64,000 bases of DNA from Malachius bipustulatus (lineage: Eukaryota > Arthropoda > Insecta > Coleoptera > Melyridae), in contig OU342639.1 in assembly GCA_910589415.1 (NCBI GenBank), positions 10,362,268-10,426,267 of the forward strand, written 5' to 3'. Position 1 is the first letter of the stretch, and every line of letters starts with the position of its first letter. Below the pieces are notes generated by a model. The model was given only the letters and a program-made list of their open reading frames with translations, did no database searches and was not told where the DNA came from. The position numbers and the translations under genes are program-made. Shown piece after piece: positions 51,573 to 63,324 of the stretch.

Positions 51573-54500
51573 ACATATAAAACTCTTTTCTAGCAGCTCC
51601 GGGACAGAAATTATGATTTATTTAAAACCTTCAATCGTAAGAAACAGTAGCAATTGCAACACCCTTCGCTGGATGTCAAAAAAGGTTATAACTTCTAAAC
51701 AAGAAGAGCTCGAAAAAAGCCTCACGGCCCGTCATATTAATCGCCAGAGAGTGGACCTTTTTCAAAAAATAAAAAATAAAAAACATTTTTTTACTACTTT
51801 TAAAAATTTTATTACAGACACCCATATGTGAAATTTCGAAATTTCTTGCGAAAATATTTTTGGATATGGAGTCGTTCCTAGTTTTTCGTGAATGTTTTAC
51901 AATTTTCTCCACTGCTTACCGTTATTTTTCGATGTTCAGAAAAAATAATGGTAAGTGTAAGACTACCTACACCCTCTCAGCTCCGATCACCCTGGTACCC
52001 AAAATTATTGTTTTGTGTCAAATGGGACGAAAAAGCTCCATAACTTCCGAACCAGAAAAACTAGGAAAAAGCTTCACCCCTCATCTTAATCGCAAGAAAA
52101 TACTCGTTTCGAAAATTAATCAAAATTAATTTTTGTGGAATTTCCCAAAATTTAACAGCGGCACTAATATGAAAATTCGAAATTTATTGTTCTTCCGGTA
52201 TGAAGCCATTCTGATTTTTTGCTGATCAATTGAAGACTTATGCGAAACCTTGTCTTAATTCTGCGTTGTTTTTCGAAAACAATCACATATAAAACTCTTT
52301 TCAAGCAGCTCCGGGACAGAAATTATGATTTATTTAATACTTCAATCGTAAGAAACAGTAGCAATTGCAACACCCTTCGCTGGATGTCAAAAAAGGTTAT
52401 AACTTCTAAACCAGAAGAGCTAGAAAAAGCCTCACGGCCCGTCATATTAATCGCCAGAGAGTGGACCTTTTTCAAAAAAAAAAAATATATAAAATATATT
52501 TTTACTACATTTCAAAATTTGGTTACAGACACCCAAATTTGAAATTTCGAAATTTCTTGAGAAAATATTTTTGGATATGGAGTCGTTCTTAGTTTTTCGT
52601 GATTTTTTTACATATTTCTCCACTGCTTACCGTTATTTTTCGATGTTCAGAAAAACTAATGGTAAGTGTAAGACTACCTGCCCTCTCAGCTCCGATCACC
52701 CTGGTACCCAAAATTATTGTTTTGTGTCAAATGGGACGAAAAAGCTGATAACTTCCGAACCAGAAAAACTAGGAAAAAGCTTCACCCCTCATCTTAATCG
52801 CAAGAAAATGCTCGTTTCGAAAATTAATCAAAATTAATTTTTGTGGAATTTCCCATAATTTAACAGCGGCACTAATATGATTCGAAATTTATTGTTCTTC
52901 CGGTATGAAGCCATTCTGATTTTTTGCTGATCAATTGAAGACTTACGCGAAACCTTAGCCTAATTCTGCGGTGTTTTTCGAAAACAATGACATATAAAAC
53001 TCTTTTCTAGCAGCTCCGGGACAGAAATTATGATTTATTTAATACTTCAATCGTAAGAAACAGTATAGCAATTGCAACACCCTTCTCTGGATGTCAAAAA
53101 AGGTTATAACTTCTAAACCAGAAGAGTTAGAATACCTTTAAAAGCCTCATGGCCCGTCATATTAATCGCCAGAGAGTGGACCTTTTTCAAAAAAAATAAA
53201 AAAAACATTTTTTTACTACTTATCAAAATTTTATTACAGACACCCAAATTTGAAATTTCGAAATTTCTTGCGAAAATATTTTTGGATATGAAGTCGTTCT
53301 TAGTTTTTCGTGATTGTTTTACAATTTTCTCCACTGCTTACCGTTATTTTTCGATGTTGAGAAAAACTAATGGTAAGTGTAAGACTACCTACCCTCTCAG
53401 CTCCGATCACCCTGGTACCCAAAATTATTGTTTTGTGTCAAATGGGACGAAAAAGCTCATAACTTGCGAACCAGAAAAACTAGGAAAAAGCTTCATCCCT
53501 CATCTTAATCGCAAGAAAATGCTCGTTTCGAAAATTAATCAAAATTAATTTTTGTGGAACAAAATAGAATTTGTGAATCAAAAATTCATTCTGATTTTTT
53601 GCTGATCAATTGAAGACTTACGCGAAACCTTATCTTAATTCTGCGTTGTTTTTCGAAAACAATCACATATAAAACTCTTTTCAAGCAGCTCCGGGACAGA
53701 AATTATGATTCATTTAATACTTCAATCGTAAGAAACAGTAGCAATTGCAACACCCTTCGCTGGATGTCAAAAAAGGTTATAACTTCTAAACAAGAAGAGC
53801 TAGAAAAAAGCCCACGGCCCGTCATATTAATCGCCAGAGAGTGGACCTTTTTCAAAAAATAAAAAATAAAAAACATTTTTTTACTACTTTTAAAAATTTT
53901 ATTACAGACACCCATATGTGAAATTTCGAAATTTCTTGCGAAAATATTTTTGGATATGGAGTCGTTCCTAGTTTTTCGTGAATGTTTTACAATTTTCTCC
54001 ACTGCTTACCGTTATATTTCGATGTTCAGAAAAAATAATGGTAAGTGTAAGACTACCTACACCCTCTCAGCTCCGATCACCCTGGTACCCAAAATTATTG
54101 TTTTGTGTCAAATGGGACGAAAAAGCTCCATAACTTCCGAACCAGAAAAACTAGGAAAAAGCTTCACCCCTCATCTTAATCGCAAGAAAATACTCGTTTC
54201 GAAAATTAATCAAAATTAATTTTTGTGGAATTTCCCAAAATTTAACAGCGGCACTAATATGAAAATTCGAAATTTATTGTTCTTCCGGTATGAAGCCATT
54301 CTGATTTTTGCTGATCAATTGAAGACTTACGCGAAACCTTGTCTTAATTCTGCGTTGTTTTTCGAAAACAATCACATATAAAACTCTTTTCAAGCAGCTC
54401 CGGGACAGAAATTATGATTCATTTAATACTTCAATCGTAAGAAACAGTAGCAATTGCAACACCCTTCGCTGGATGTGAAAAAAGGTTATAACTTCTAAAC

Positions 54501-56499
54501 CAGAAGAGCTAGAAAAAAGCCTCACGGCCCGTCATATTAATCGCCAGAGAGTGGACCTTTTTCAAAAAAAAAAATATATAAAATATATTTTTACTACATT
54601 TCAAAATTTGGTTACAGACACCCAAATTTGAAATTTCGAAATTTCTTGAGAAAATATTTTTGGATATGGAGTCGTTCCTAGTTTTTCGTGATTGTTTTAC
54701 AATTTTCTCCACTGCTTACCGTTATTTTTCGATGTTCAGAAAAACTAATGGTAAGTGTAAGACTACCTACCCTCTCAGCTCCGATCACCCTGGTACCCAA
54801 AATTATTGTTTTGTGTCAAATGGGACGAAAAAGCTCATAACTTCCGAACCAGAAAAACTAGAAAAAAGCTTCACCCCTCATCTTAATCGTAAGAAAATGC
54901 TCGTTTTGAAAATTAATTGAAAATAATTTTTGTGGAATTTCCCAAAAAATTACAACGGCAGTAATATGAAAATTCGAAATTTATTGTTCTTCCGGTATGA
55001 AGCCATTCTGATTTTTGCTGATCAATTGAAGACTTACGCGAAACCTTGTCTTAATTCTGCGTTGTTTTTCGAAAACAATCACATATAAAACTCTTTTCAA
55101 GCAGCTCCGGGACAGAAATTATGATTCATTTAATACTTCAATCGTAAGAAACAGTAGCAATTGCAACACCCTTCGCTGGATGTGAAAAAAGGTTATAACT
55201 TCTAAACCAGAAGAGCTAGAAAAAAGCCTCACGGCCCGTCATATTAATCGCCAGAGAGTGGACCTTTTTCAAAAAAAAAAATATATAAAATATATTTTTA
55301 CTACATTTCAAAATTTGGTTACAGACACCCAAATTTGAAATTTCGAAATTTCTTGAGAAAATATTTTTGGATATGGAGTCGTTCCTAGTTTTTCGTGATT
55401 GTTTTACAATTTTCTCCACTGCTTACCGTTATTTTTCGATGTTCAGAAAAACTAATGGTAAGTGTAAGACTACCTACCCTCTCAGCTCCGATCACCCTGG
55501 TACCCAAAATTATTGTTTTGTGTCAAATGGGACGAAAAAGCTCATAACTTCCGAACCAGAAAAACTAGAAAAAAGCTTCACCCCTCATCTTAATCGTAAG
55601 AAAATGCTCGTTTTGAAAATTAATTGAAAATAATTTTTGTGGAATTTCCCAAAAAATTACAACGGCAGTAATATGAAAATTCGAAATTTATTGTTCTTCC
55701 GGTATGAAGCCATTCTGATTTTTTGCTCATCAATTGAAGACTTACGCAAAACCTTGTCCTAATTCTGCGGTGTTTTTCGAAAACAATGACATATAAAACT
55801 CTTTTCTAGCAGCTCCGGGACAGAAATTATGATTTATTTAATACCTACAATCGTAAGAAACAGTAGCAATTGCAACACCCTTCTCTGGATGTCAAAAAAG
55901 GTTATAACTTCTAAACCAGAAGAGTTAGAATACGTTTAAAAGCCTCATGGCCCGTCTTATTAATCGCCAGAGAGTGGACCTTTTTCAAAAAAAAAAAAAA
56001 AACATTTTTTACTACTTTTCAAAATTTTATTACAGACACCCAAATTTGAAATTTCGAAATTTCTTGCGAAAATATTTTTGGATATGAAGTCGTTCTTAGT
56101 TTTTCGTGATTGTTTTACAATTTTCTCCACTGCTTACCGTTATTTTTCGATGTTTAGAAAAACTAATGGTAAGTGTAAGACTACCTACCCTCTCAGCTCC
56201 GATCACCCTGGTACCCAAAATTATTGTTTTGTGTCAAATGGGACGAAAAAGCTCATAACTTCCGAACCAGAAAAACTAGAAAAAAGCTTCACCCCTCATC
56301 TTAATCGCAAGAAAATACTCGTTTCGAAAATCAATCAAAATTAATTTTTGTGGAATTTCCCAAAATTTAACAGCGGCACTAATATGAAAATTCGAAATTT
56401 ATTGTTCTTCCGGTATGAAGCCATTCTGATTTTTTGCTGATAAATTGAAGACTTACGCGAAACCTTATCCTAATTTTGCGGTGTTTTTCGAAAACAATG
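51573..56499 (+). repeat. Ragged trimeric repeat in the divergent right part (M75-M81)
   Basis: Starts are 51,573, 52,285, 52,990, 53,665, 54,374, 55,081 and 55,789. M75 matches M78 (offset 2,092; shared cccatatgtg, cgtgaatg, aaaaataatgg, ctacaccctc). M76 matches M79 and M80 (shared atataaaatatattttta and ttggttacag). M77 matches M81 (shared gagttagaatac and aaagcctcatgg). This is a trimer in which the middle unit was duplicated once more (M79/M80, 707 bp apart and apparently near-identical). M77 is only 675 bp because of a local rearrangement near 53,560-53,585. Confidence 0.85.
53560..53585 (+). repeat. Local rearrangement inside M77
   Basis: After atttttgtggaa the usual B-half segment (ttcccaaaatttaacag through the ccggtatgaagc region) is missing. 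It is replaced by about 26 bases reading caaaatagaatttgtg and so on before normal sequence resumes at attctgatttttt. M81, its closest relative, retains the full segment, so the change followed their separation. Confidence 0.75.
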
Positions 56500-58620
56500 A
56501 CATATAAAACTTTTTTCTAGCAACTCCGGGACAGATATTATGATTTATTTAATACTTCAATCGTAAGAAACAGTAGCAATTGCAACACCCTTCGCTGGAT
56601 GTCAAAAAAGGTTATAACTTCTAAACCAGAAGAGCTATAATAAAGCCTCACGGCCCGTCATATTAATCGCCAGAGAGTGGACCTTTTTCAAAAAAAAAAA
56701 TATATAAAATATATTTTTACTACATTTCAAAATTATGTTACAGACACCCAAATTTGAAATTTCGAAATTTCTTGAGAAAATATTTTTGGATATGGAGTCG
56801 TTCTTAGTTTTTCGTGATTGTTTTACATATTTCTCCACTGCTTACCGTTATTTTTCGATGTTCAGAAAAACTAATGGTAAGTGTAAGACTACCTACCCTC
56901 TCAGCTCCGATCACCCTGGTACCCAAAATTATTGTTTTGTGTCAAATGGGACGAAAAAGCTCATAACTTCCGAACCAGAAAAACTAGAAAAAAGCTTCAC
57001 CCCTCACCTTAATCGTAAGAAAATGCTCGTTTCGAAAATTAATTGAAATTAATTTTTGTGGAATTTCCCAAAATTTAACAGCGGCACTAATATGAAAATT
57101 CGAAATTTATTGTTCTTCCGGTATGCAGCCATTCTGATTTTTTGCTGATCAATTGAAAACTTACGCGAAACCTTATCCTAATTCTGCGGTGTTTTTCGAA
57201 AACAATGACATATAAAACTCTTTTCAAGCAGCTCCGGGACAGAAATTATGATTTATTTAATACCTTCAATCGTAAGAAACAGTAGCAATTGCAACACCCT
57301 TCGCTGGATGTCAAAAAAGGTTATAACTTCTAAACCAGAAGAGCTAGAAAAAAGCCTCACGGCTCGTCATATTAATCACCAGAGAGTGGACCTTTTTCAA
57401 AAAAAAAAATATATAAAATATTTTTTTACTACTTTTCAAATTTTATTACAGACACCCAAATTTGAAATTTCGAAATTTCTTTCGAAAATATTTTTGGATA
57501 TGGAGTCGTTTTTAGTTTTTCGTGATTGTCTTACAATTTTCTTCACTGCTTACCGTTATTTTTCGATGTTCAGAAAAACTAATGGTAAGTGTAAGACTAC
57601 CTACCCTCTCAGCTCCGATCACCCTGGTACCCAAAATTATTGTTTTGTGTCAAATGGGAGGAAAAAGCTCATAACTTCCGAATCAGAAAAACTAGGAAAT
57701 AGCTCCACCCCTCATCTTAATCGCAAGAAAATGCTCGTTTCGAAAATTAATCAAAATTAATTTTTGTGGAATTTCCCAAAATTTAACAGCGGCACTAATA
57801 TGAAAATTCGAAATTTATTGTTCTTCCGGTATGAAGGCATTCTGATTTTTTTGCTGATCAATTGAAGACTTACGCGATACCTTGTCCTAATTCTGCGGTG
57901 TTTTTCGAAAGCAATGACATATAAAACTCTTTTCTAGCAGCTCCGGGACAGAAATTATGATTTATTTAATACTTCAATCGTAAGAAAAGTAGCAATTGCA
58001 ACACCCTTCGCTGGATGTCAAAAAAGGTTATAACTTTTAAACCAGAAGAGCTAGAAAAAAGCCTCACGGCCCGTCATATTAATCGCCAGAGAGTGGACCT
58101 TTTTCGAAAAAAAAAATATAAAACATTTTTTTACTACTTTTCAAATTTTATTACAGACATCCAAATTTGAAATTTCGAAATTTCTTTCAAAAATATTTTT
58201 GGATATGGAGTCGTTTTTAGTTTTTCGTGATTGTCTTACAATTTTCTCCACTGCTTACCGTTATTTTTCGATGTTCAGAAAAACTAATGGTAAGTGTAAG
58301 ACTTCCTACCCTTTCAGCTCGGATCACCCTGGTACCCAAAATTATTGTTTTGTGTCAAATGGGACGAAAAAGCTCATAACTTCCGAACTAGAAAAACTAG
58401 GAAAAAGCTTCATCCCTCATCTTAATCGCAAGAAAATGCTCGTTTCGAAAATTAATCAAAATTAATTTTCATGGAATTTCCCAAAATTTTACAGCGGCAC
58501 TAATATGATAATTCGAAATTTATTTTTCTTCTGGTATGAAGCCATTCTGATTTTTTGCTGATGAATTGAAGACTTACGCGATACCTTATCCTAATTCTAC
58601 GGTGTTTTTCGAAAACAATG
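56500..58620 (+). repeat. Monomers M82-M84, right-edge variants
   Basis: Starts are 56,500, 57,208 and 57,917. They carry more private changes than the array centre (for example aaacttttttctagcaactcc and cagatattatg in M82, ggtatgcagcc at the end of M82, aatgggaggaaa and aaatagctccacc in M83, cgtaagaaaagtagc in M84). M84 belongs to the M7/M44 type (acagacatccaaa). No higher-order period is evident across these three. Confidence 0.85.
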
Positions 58621-58985
58621 ACATATAAAGCTTTTTTCTAGCGGCTCCGGGACAGAAATTATGATTTCTTTAATACCTTCAATTACCTTTCAATCGTAAA
58701 AAACCATTAGCAATTGCAACTCTGTTGGCTAGATGTCAAAAAATATTATAATTTCCCAACTAATAGAACTAGAAAAAAGCTTGACGGCTCCCCATCCTAA
58801 TAGCCAGAGAGTGGACATTTTTCAAAAAAAAAATAAAATATAAAACTTTTTTTTTTCATATTTTTCAAAATTTAACACAAAGACCCAAATTTAAAAGTTA
58901 TTTGAAACTTATTTCGAAAATATTTTGGTATATGCAGTTATTCATAGTTTTTCCTGATTATTTCACAATTTTCTCCATTTCTTGC
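58621..58985 (+). repeat. Terminal decayed partial monomer (M85)
   Basis: The monomer begins acatataaagc and can be followed through gctccgggacagaaattatg, ccagagagtggac, an A-tract, ttttcaaaatttaacac and acaattttctcc, with many substitutions and an insertion in the cttcaattacctttcaatcg part. Recognisable similarity fades at about 58,985, roughly 365 bases in, within what is the exon-like segment of intact monomers. The B half is absent. Sequence after this point is unrelated to the satellite. Confidence 0.88.
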
Positions 58986-59089
58986 ATGGTTAAAATACCA
59001 AAACGAATTTTGAAAATTCTGATATACAGGGCTTACGTTAGGATATACCGTGGTTTTACGGGCGTTGTAGAGGGAGGAAGTTAAAATTT
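58986..59089. other. Satellite-to-flank junction region
   Basis: Satellite similarity ends near 58,985. About 40 bases later a TA dinucleotide (59,025-59,026) is followed by CAGGGCTTACG, resembling the TA-CAGG starts at 62,088 and 63,323. This may be a mobile-element end at the array border, but no matching partner end was found. Confidence 0.3.
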
Positions 59090-59410
59090 GAGATTGTAGG
59101 AACCGTCTAATAAATAGAACGCACTTTCTAGTTGAGATATGGCGTTTAGATGTCTTTGAAAGTAGTCGTTCTGTGAGAGCTGAAAAAGACTCTATACGCC
59201 AATATATGCACTTTGACATCTTATAAATGACAGATGGTAAAGTTGTTCAACACGAAACTTGGCGTGTCATGTGATCCATTACCTCAAAATTGTCGGAAAC
59301 AAAAAAAAGATCTTATCCGGTTTTCAAATTTTGATTTTACGAACTTTAAAGTTTGGTGATATCGGCAATGATACAACGCCTTCTGTGCTTACAGTACATC
59401 TCTATATAAT
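59090..59410. repeat. Possible fragment of a different repeat family
   Basis: The segment contains phrases such as ttgagatatggcg and, on the minus strand, tttgtttccgacaatttt and gccatatctcaac, a style seen in repetitive non-coding DNA of arthropods. Only one copy is in the window, so repetitiveness cannot be shown here. Small ORFs in this area have no recognisable features. Confidence 0.25.
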
Positions 59411-61070
59411 ATACGATGTTCCTGGAAATTACCGGCATCTCCACCTCTTTGCGCGAACCAGATTAATGATCATGAGACAGTGAAGGGTGAACCTGAAAGG
59501 AAAAATAACGTCCCGCATGTTGCTGGGATTCAGTATGGGTACTGACATTCTGTCGACTATTTAAAAATGAATAACATGTCAATTAATTCATTATTATGAT
59601 GAACACTGTGAAATAATTATTCAACAAAATATCATAATCAAAATCCATGACAGAATTGAGTAAACTGCCTACAAGAAAGAACTGACAAAATAAGATCAGA
59701 TTTATGGAAAAAACTAATGGCTTGCGTTTCATGTAATTAATTTGATCTGATTTTAGAGTTAAGGCTATTAATCAGGTGCGATTTATTTATTATAGAATAC
59801 AGTCGAATTACTGATTTATATTGCGATAGTGATTGCATGCACTATAATGAAGCTGAACTGTAAGACCAAGAGATGAACGGATGGTTTCATTAGGCAAAGA
59901 GACATTCTTAGCTTAGATTAATCCAGAGGCAATCTTAGCTCAGATGATCTGAAACTATACAATACACAAAGCGAAAACATCACTTAAATTATATACATAT
60001 ATACTATAAGTGAAATAAGCAATAGTTATTTAAGGAATTAATCCTGGTAAATGTAAACGATAATTACCAAAGTTTTGTATAATTCTCTTCAATTTATTTC
60101 TCGTTTTTAACATTCCCGTAGACTGCAGGCAGACGGGTAAACGTAGAGAATAATTGTGAAAACTCCCGAAGTAACGTATTCCCCCACGAAATTGACTACA
60201 AGAATAAAGTTAATGGTTATTAAAAGCGATGGCATTAATACAATCCAAATCTGGTATTTAATTTAGTGTAGAGCAACATTAATTTCTCCGCCTTTGGAAC
60301 AGTTTAAACCAATAACGTAGTGGAGCAAGTGCTTTCCTTCTGTCAGTGTTAATTTATATCTTGGTCGTTATCCTGTGAAAAAATTCCACCCTCACGAGTA
60401 ACGGACGTGGGCTAATGCTTTCTTAATCTCTGTGTGCGCTTAATTTCACCACTGAAAAAGCTTCCACTAATAATATTGATGCTACTCAGTTTCTCTTCAA
60501 GCTGCCGCTGTTTCTTCCTGCACACCAGTCACTCGGAATTCCTGTCAACATTTTACTTTTTCTTTGCAACATCAACCTCCGAGGAGTAAACTAGACAAAT
60601 AAGACATTGCAAGAAATTTGTCTCTTCTTCTATATGTAATTAATTTTTACTTATAGTAATTGCATATAAAACATGTATCAACCAGTCATTTTCTTCTATA
60701 CGAACATTTGTTATTTAATAATTCTCCAACAAAATATTGTCCCTGAAATTACCCACGAAAGTACAGGAGTTTTCCTACAAGGTGATATACCCCATAATTT
60801 TTATTTACCTGTGCCAGATTTTTCCGATCGCTGATGAATTGGACGTCGTGGATGAGTTGAATGGTCACCACCTGCTCCGAGTCTTGTTCATTTGTTTTTT
60901 TTTTCTTTATAAATGAGAAGAAACCCAATGTGACTCAACCCCAATTAACCTAAATAGAAAACACCACTCCCGAGAAGTTGACCGCCTTAGACTCATCACT
61001 CCGTTTTCAGGGGCTTACTTCACGCGCCCTACTTTTTTCTCAGAACATGAGTTCTGATGAGATAAGTTGT
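59411..61070. other. Flanking non-coding DNA, no gene seen
   Basis: This stretch is A+T-rich with stops in all frames and no ORF of note. Less A+T-rich parts (60,100-60,560) have no open frame long enough to suggest an exon. A run of ten T lies at 60,895-60,904. It could be intergenic or intronic. Confidence 0.6.
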
Positions 61071-61078
61071 AACGAAAA

Positions 61079-61600
61079 GTTGGAGTTCTAGAGTTTCTGT
61101 ATATTTTCACAAACAGTTCCGCAAAAACCTCTAATTCTTTTATGAGTTATTTTTTCGAGAGCTCTAAGAAGAGTTCTATGAGTAGCACCAGCACCAGCAT
61201 CAGCATCAGAGGAGTTCTATTAATAACCAAAAAATATGTACAGAAAAAAAATATTTCGAGACCTCTAGAACTTATTCGGATCTATCGAAAGTCGCGATCA
61301 AAACTTTTTTTGCAAAAATAAAGGTGCAGTGTGAAGTTAGCGCCTCAATATTTAACATTAATAAAAGCTTAGTAGGACCTATATCAAAGCTTATTAGTTT
61401 TCCAATAACTCTAGAACTTATTGTAACGTTCGTGATTTAATGTAACATTCGTAATCTTGATTTAAGTCTCTGGCATACCAATGTTATAAAAAAATTTGGC
61501 TCCATCAAATTTAAGAAAATTGTAAATTAATTAATTGATTAAAATAATTTTTCCAGGATTCCAAAAATATTTCGAGCACTCTAGGCACACTTGAGTTATT
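61079..61600. repeat. Cluster of short related words around CTCTAGAACTTATT
   Basis: The 14-mer CTCTAGAACTTATT occurs at 61,263-61,276 and 61,409-61,422. Its reverse form AGTTCTAGAG is at 61,084-61,093, and atatttcgag with a nearby ctctag occurs at about 61,251 and 61,567. These look like decayed copies of one short repeat, partly inverted. Confidence 0.4.
61184..61209 (+). repeat. CAGCAC/CAGCAT microsatellite
   Basis: Two units of agcacc are followed by two units of agcatc, giving about 26 bases of a six-base repeat. It is not in an ORF of useful length. Confidence 0.8.
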
Positions 61601-62087
61601 TTTTTGATGTTCAAAAAAAAGGAGGAAAATCAGTCTCTGCTGTTGAAATATCTTATAAAAGAGAGAAAGCTTTCCTGGTTGTGATTTCTTATCAACTTGA
61701 CCGCTTGCAGGGCTACAAAAGAAAGCATCCCTGCTCGAATAGATTATTTCATCGATTGGAAAATGACAATTAGGATAGCGGTTTGATGAGTACCTATTTG
61801 TTGTAACGAACGTAATTGCATAATGTTACTTAACCTCTCGTCTCTCCGAACGGCGAATTGACTTCCTACCGCTGAAAAGATCCCGATTATGTTCTAACCA
61901 AATTGCAGACTCGGAGGCAGAAAGCAATCGCGCCAATTATCTCCGGGGGAGGAAAACGTGCTTTCCGTCCGTACTTTTAATAATAGCTGCTGGACTTTAC
62001 AGAAGATAAATTATATTTCAATTCGGTAAATAAATCTTTTCAACGTGATTACGAATCGTTTTAACGCATACTGTATGTACCTACCAG
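61601..62087. other. Flanking non-coding DNA, no gene seen
   Basis: A 60-codon ORF at 61,591-61,773 has no recognisable motif and no supporting context. The segment at 61,830-61,960 is richer in G+C than its surroundings (ctccgggggagg, gacggaaag on the other strand), but I see no RNA or protein gene in it. Confidence 0.55.
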
Positions 62088-62089
62088 TA

Positions 62090-62465
62090 CAGGATGGTCC
62101 ATCAATTATATCGAAAATAAAAATTTGAGAATTTTATTTTTCATGTTGATTTCTTTGATTTTTTTTTTAACCGAAAGACAAATAACGGTGATTATATTAA
62201 AAAAAGTCCGAGAAACCGCTAGAATCTAGTTGGCTTTGAAAATTTTTTGAAATATCAAATTATTATGACTTTTTTAAGCCTTTTTTGAGCTTTTTTCAGC
62301 ACATTTCAGCAATGACTGAAGTTACCCTTATTTTGATTAGAGATTCTTAAAAAAAATATTGAATTCTGCTCAACTTTTAATTGATTTCCAGCTCATCTTA
62401 TTAAAATAAGAAAGTGAGGATAGATCATACAACGAGGGTAGATTATTGTGTTTGTTGTCACCCTG
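62090..62465. mobile_element. MITE candidate with TA flanks, 376 bp
   Basis: TA (62,088-62,089) is followed by CAGGATGGTCC. The other end reads GTTGTCACCCTG followed by TA (62,466-62,467). The inverted ends agree over about eight bases (CAGGRTGR), short for a MITE, and TA target duplication fits a Tc1/mariner-type mobiliser. The interior is A+T-rich and has no coding capacity. Confidence 0.45.
62271..62310 (+). repeat. 10-bp tandem repeat, about four copies
   Basis: Successive ten-base units read tttttaagcc, ttttttgagc, ttttttcagc and acatttcagc, sharing a T-run followed by an agc or agcc end. The array lies inside the MITE candidate. Confidence 0.6.
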
Positions 62466-62467
62466 TA

Positions 62468-63322
62468 TTTTTACCCCAAAAAGGGAGTTTTATGGTAGAA
62501 ACCTGACCATTGACCAAGTGATACCTACAACTTCACATATATTTTACTAACTTGAAGACTTACAAACTCTCACCGTTTAGCCTAATTAAACATTAAGTAG
62601 AGATTTATTAGAATAGGATAATCGTAAAAATCCTTCAGTTTAGACGTTCTTGAATCTGAAATTAATCGTTTATCTAGAAATTTTAATACACGATTCCAAT
62701 AAAAAGTGTAATCTCTAAATGATTCGAAGATCCGCAAATTAATATTCAAGATTTTTAGATTTGCTGGAGTAATATTCTGACAGACGTACACCCTATTGAA
62801 GTAAATTGTCCTTAATCTTGAGACTTCAGCCATTCAAATATGGTAGGTAGGTACGTTATTAAAAAGTTTCTCATAAGAAATTGATGTCGGGTTGTTTGCA
62901 TTTTTTCACTACCACAAAAAGAACATGGAGCAAAGAATAGAAATTCATCTGTTTTCAACTTTTTTAAGATATGTGGCTCTAATTAATTTATAATTGTAAA
63001 CTGAGTTTTCTTCTGTTTTCCACAATTTCAAATATATATGATACTGACATGAAGCATACCAGCTATACATAACATTTCAATAACCGTTATTATAATAATT
63101 AAATTAAAAACAGCTGAAGGTGCAGGAGAAGATCTCCCCGAAGAAAAATCCACTATAACACTTTCTCCAAAATTTATTTCAACACATAATTTTAATCATC
63201 AAAGTAGAAATTAAAATTAAAGAAATATTAGAAATAAGTATCAGATTATTTTGAACAAAAACATAATTAATATAACACTCTCCTCAAGTCTTCGAGTAAC
63301 TAATTCGCAAGGACTTCTCCTA
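62468..63322. other. Flanking non-coding DNA, no gene seen
   Basis: An 83-codon minus-strand ORF (62,582-62,833) has no recognisable domain or signal peptide and is likely chance in A+T-rich DNA. A ggtaggtaggta run lies at about 62,841. Nothing else stands out. Confidence 0.55.
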
Positions 63323-63324
63323 TA

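Larger units (their letters stand above)
1..58985 (+). repeat. Tandem satellite array, ~707-bp monomers, all in one orientation
   Basis: The word acatataaaa (or a one-base variant) recurs every ~705-709 bases from position 10 to 58,621, always on the same strand, and the sequence between occurrences aligns end to end. This gives 84 full monomers and one partial; the first 9 bases are the tail of an earlier monomer, so the array continues to the left of the window. Length differences come from an A-rich tract about 190-215 bases into the monomer, from small indels, and from two recurrent deletions. No transposon or gene interrupts the array. Short and medium ORFs (up to 191 codons) are by-products of the monomer sequence and are broken in many copies by single-base changes and A-tract indels. 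Arrays of this size and homogeneity are typical of pericentromeric, centromeric or subtelomeric heterochromatin, but the window does not show the chromosomal position. I do not recognise the family. Confidence 0.97.

Noticed and set aside
1..58985. CRISPR-like array
   Set aside because: The unit is ~707 bp without short repeats and unique spacers; this is a eukaryotic satellite.
1..58985. Tandem LTR or other retroelement copies
   Set aside because: No reverse transcriptase, integrase, primer-binding site or terminal repeats; monomers are non-coding and directly abutting.
58938..59219. 93-codon minus-strand ORF at the array edge
   Set aside because: It spans the decayed monomer and flank, so it cannot be an ancestral gene, and it has no recognisable motif.
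59259..59483. 74-codon ORF in the flank
   Set aside because: Short, no motif, and lies in a repeat-like segment.
61041..61056. CAGAACATGAGTTCTG as a hormone-receptor element
   Set aside because: It is a short inverted repeat with wrong spacing for the usual receptor elements and no gene nearby.
62582..62833. 83-codon minus-strand ORF in the flank
   Set aside because: A+T-rich chance-length frame with no domain, no signal peptide and no neighbouring exon evidence.
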